Translations under genes and position numbers: made by a program
DNA from: Phycisphaerae bacterium
Lineage (GTDB): Bacteria; Planctomycetota; Phycisphaerae; UBA1845; Fen-1342
DNA: 7,135 nucleotides
Assembly (NCBI GenBank): GCA_016935035.1
Contig: JAFGRR010000432.1
Span: forward strand, 1 to 7,135
Direction: 5' to 3'
Part shown: piece by piece, positions 6,201 to 7,135 of the stretch
Layout: every line of letters starts with the position of its first letter
How positions within the stretch are numbered: the first letter of the stretch is position 1
The notes under the pieces: model-generated
Database searches by the model: none
What the model saw: the letters and a program-made list of their open reading frames with translations, nothing else
What the model was told of the DNA's origin: nothing

Positions 6201-6608
6201 TTGATGCTGGTCGGCGACCTGGAGATCTGGTTCTACGAATACCTCGCGGGAATTCGCCCCGATCCGGCGCGGCCGGCTTTCAAGCACTTCACGATTGCCC
6301 CGGTCTGCATCGACGATCTCGATTGGGTGCGGGCGGAGATCGGCTCGATGCACGGCCGCGTCCGCAGCGCTTGGTGGCGCGAGGGTGGCAAGCTGCACCT
6401 GGACGTTACCGTGCCGCCGAACACGACCGCGCGTGTCCACGTGCCGGCGAGCGATGCGAAGTCGACCATCAGTGAGGGCGACGCCGTGCTCGTGCAGGCC
6501 GGCACGACGAAAGGTGATTGCCCCGGCGTACGCTTCACCGGACGCGATGAGGACGGTGTCTGGTTTGATGTTGGCGCCGGCGATTACCGGTTTGTGGTCG
6601 GCGATTGA
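3255..6608 (+). CDS. Exported alpha-L-rhamnosidase, glycoside hydrolase family 78, with inserted CBM67-like domain
   Basis: A 1117-residue enzyme that hydrolyses terminal alpha-L-rhamnose with inversion, the family GH78 mechanism. A signal peptide with a long basic n-region (residues 1-34), a hydrophobic core (35-49) and a likely ALA/QS cleavage after residue 51 sends it out of the cytoplasm. An N-terminal beta domain spans about 55-185. A jelly-roll insert (about 190-350, WIWYPEG at its start) resembles CBM67; D235-N236 and N278 to P285 may form its calcium and rhamnose site. Then come the rhamnosidase N domain (about 355-520), a concanavalin-like domain (about 530-635, DMGQNLVGWVRM), the (alpha/alpha)6 catalytic barrel (about 650-995) and a C-terminal beta sheet domain (1000-1117). 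The barrel carries DCPQRDERQGWLGD (685-698), with E691 the probable general acid, and ATTIWELWNGD with E966 the probable general base, by analogy with Streptomyces avermitilis SaRha78A. Start chosen from AGGAGA at 3243-3248; ATG 3366 would leave a 14-residue signal without positive charge. Divergent from the rhamnose operon, it probably supplies that pathway. Confidence 0.93.
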   Translation: MTPRITTSVWRQQRPAIAGGYYVASVKCHLRTRGALLMVTALNLIGAAALAQSAAPQHLRCEYRVNPLGIDVHQPRLSWEVRDERRGAVQSAYQIIIAASEDDLRSGKSLRWDSGKVQSDQSFHVPYAGPPLKSGQYCFWQVRTWDADDKASPYSEPAVWSMGLLNPDDWKGHWIGKDEPLTVEDAPDLSGAKWIWYPEGDPAKKAPAETRYFQRTFTIPAGARILAAHLALTVDNSYELFINGQNVGSGSNHNIAISRDVREFLRLGDNMLAVTATNAGSSDNPAGLIGVLRVELEGQVPLTVHTDELWQASMIGKAASPDSDGPSWIAARVVGNFGDGPWGEIAVRATDNQRLPARMLRREFALQKPIKRATAYICGLGYYELYLNGEKVGDHVLDPGLTDYTKRALYATYDVTEQLQAGENAVGVMLGNGRYWAPRLANPVAMVTYGYPKLLMRMHVELDDGSATDIVSDGNWRLTADGPIRENNDYDGEVYDARMEQTGWSEVGFDDAGWEDAQLVDPPGGAIVAQMAEPIRITRELQPVQLTQPRPGVYVYDMGQNLVGWVRMHVEGPRGAQVKLRFAERLDRSGMPEVANLRSCKVTDTYILKGDGPEVYEPRFTYHGFRFVEVTGYPGTPTLDTLLGRAAHSDLPMTGAFSCSNELINRIHHNVIWGVRGNLRSIPTDCPQRDERQGWLGDIANQAKAEMYDFNAASFFAKWMNDIRDSQDEKGSIPDVAPAYWRIYSDNMTWPSAYLIIPRWHHEHYADTRLLAEHYTAMYRWLDYMDSFMKDGIMPRDQYGDWCVPPESPELIHSKDPARKTPAELLGTAYFYCDLRLLAEYATILGKTEDAKQFAVQAARLRDTFNERFLDREAMVYGNGSQTSSVLPLAFGLVPDDCHEAVFENLVDNIVNKCDGHLATGLVGGQWLMRVLSDNGRPDVAYKIATQRTYPSWGYMAEHGATTIWELWNGDSADPGMNSGNHLMLVGDLEIWFYEYLAGIRPDPARPAFKHFTIAPVCIDDLDWVRAEIGSMHGRVRSAWWREGGKLHLDVTVPPNTTARVHVPASDAKSTISEGDAVLVQAGTTKGDCPGVRFTGRDEDGVWFDVGAGDYRFVVGD

Positions 6609-6702
6609 GTTGGCTTCGTTCACGGCGCGTCCGTATGACGGAAGGCGCGGGAATGCACCGCTCAAGAGCAGTGGCACATGGGGTGTTGACGGGAGACTAG
6701 CC

Positions 6703-7135
6703 GTGCGTTGGGCTGCCTGTGTAGGCCTCATTTGGTTGGTGATGGTGACGGGGGCGGGTGCGGAGCCGCCGGCGGATTTCCCGCACTTCGTCGTGCCGGG
6801 GGCTGATGAGGAGATGGCGGGGCTGCGCGATTTGTACTGGGAGCATTATGCGCGCGGCGGGCCGATGGCGACGTTGTGGGATCAGTGGTTGGCGGACCCA
6901 ACGTTGTGGCCGGCGGTCACCACCGATGATCGGATGAACAGCATGCGCCGGCGTTGGCGCGACGCGCTGCGCGGGCGGATCATTGACGCCGAGGGCTACG
7001 TCGCCACGCACCAGCACGCTTCGATCGCGCATCAACAGGGCTGGCCGTTTCCGTTCTGGGGACAGGGCGGCGATGGGGCGTGGGGGTGGCACTTCTCGCT
7101 TGCCGGCGTGCCGGCGGGCTGGCACAACACCGCCG
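6703..7135 (+). CDS. Unrecognised exported protein (N-terminal 144 residues, cut by window edge)
   Basis: A GTG start at 6703 follows GGGAGA (6691-6696) with a 6-base spacer and opens a frame that stays open to the window end. The first 20 residues, (M/V)RWAACVGLIWLVMVTGAGA, form a clear signal peptide with probable cleavage after AGA, followed by EPPADFPHF. The mature part is rich in Trp, His and Gly. It has DLYWEHYARGGPMATLWDQW, a DAEGYVATHQHASIAHQQGW segment and WPFPFWGQGGDGAWGWHF. I do not recognise the family. The patterned aromatic and His residues and the position 94 bp behind a GH78 gene suggest a secreted carbohydrate-active or carbohydrate-binding protein, but no catalytic motif known to me is visible. 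An ATG at 6742 (WLVMV) is in frame but would remove most of the signal peptide. That it is a gene is well supported; function is unknown. Confidence 0.8.
   Translation, partial: MRWAACVGLIWLVMVTGAGAEPPADFPHFVVPGADEEMAGLRDLYWEHYARGGPMATLWDQWLADPTLWPAVTTDDRMNSMRRRWRDALRGRIIDAEGYVATHQHASIAHQQGWPFPFWGQGGDGAWGWHFSLAGVPAGWHNTA

Noticed and set aside
6620..6655. Weak stem (TCCGT/ACGGA with bulged GC extension) after the rhamnosidase as a terminator
   Set aside because: Five clean base pairs, a large bulge and no T-run; too weak to call.
6635..6700. 21-codon frame between the rhamnosidase and the next gene
   Set aside because: No ribosome binding site, no recognisable content and very short.
5685..6731. 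348-codon open frame on the minus strand
   Set aside because: Antisense to the GH78 catalytic barrel and C-terminal domain; no domain signature.
1..7135. CRISPR array, tRNA, rRNA, transposase, riboswitch
   Set aside because: No repeat-spacer pattern, tRNA-like cloverleaf, transposase motif or conserved aptamer was found on either strand; the only repeats are the short ones listed.

Overview
This window looks like an L-rhamnose utilisation locus from a high-GC bacterium, most likely a member of the Planctomycetota. That placement is an inference. It rests on the P. stutzeri-type rhamnose isomerase combined with a FucA-type class II aldolase under a DeoR regulator, on the aldolase's C-terminal helix that resembles a bacterial microcompartment (BMC) targeting peptide, and on the large exported glycosidase beside an exported Trp-rich protein of unknown family. 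No rRNA or marker gene is present to confirm it.

Layout. The left half (1-3023) is one minus-strand operon, read from right to left: a DeoR-family repressor (2256-3023), a zinc-dependent class II sugar-phosphate aldolase (1437-2228), an L-rhamnose isomerase (90-1286) and the first 12 codons of an FGGY-type kinase, presumably rhamnulokinase (1-38, cut by the window edge). The right half is plus-strand: a 1117-residue exported GH78 alpha-L-rhamnosidase with an inserted carbohydrate-binding-like domain (3255-6608), then the first 144 codons of an unrecognised exported protein (6703-7135, cut by the edge). The two arms diverge from a 231-bp intergenic region (3024-3254). It holds a pair of 10-bp direct repeats exactly 20 bp apart, a perfect TTGACA on the minus strand, and a 47-codon upstream ORF whose stop overlaps the rhamnosidase start as ATGA.

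How the genes fit together. The exported rhamnosidase would release L-rhamnose from plant, algal or bacterial polysaccharides or glycosides outside the cytoplasm. Inside the cell, the isomerase makes L-rhamnulose, the kinase makes L-rhamnulose-1-phosphate, and the aldolase splits that into dihydroxyacetone phosphate and L-lactaldehyde. The aldolase tail suggests that this last, aldehyde-releasing step may occur inside a microcompartment whose shell genes would lie elsewhere. No transporter, lactaldehyde-processing enzyme or shell gene is visible here. The DeoR protein probably controls its own operon and perhaps the rhamnosidase.

Smaller features include a perfect 22-bp palindrome fused to a 20-bp tandem duplication that overlaps the aldolase stop codon, and a second GC-rich hairpin across the isomerase stop codon. 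I saw no tRNA, rRNA, CRISPR array or transposase gene.
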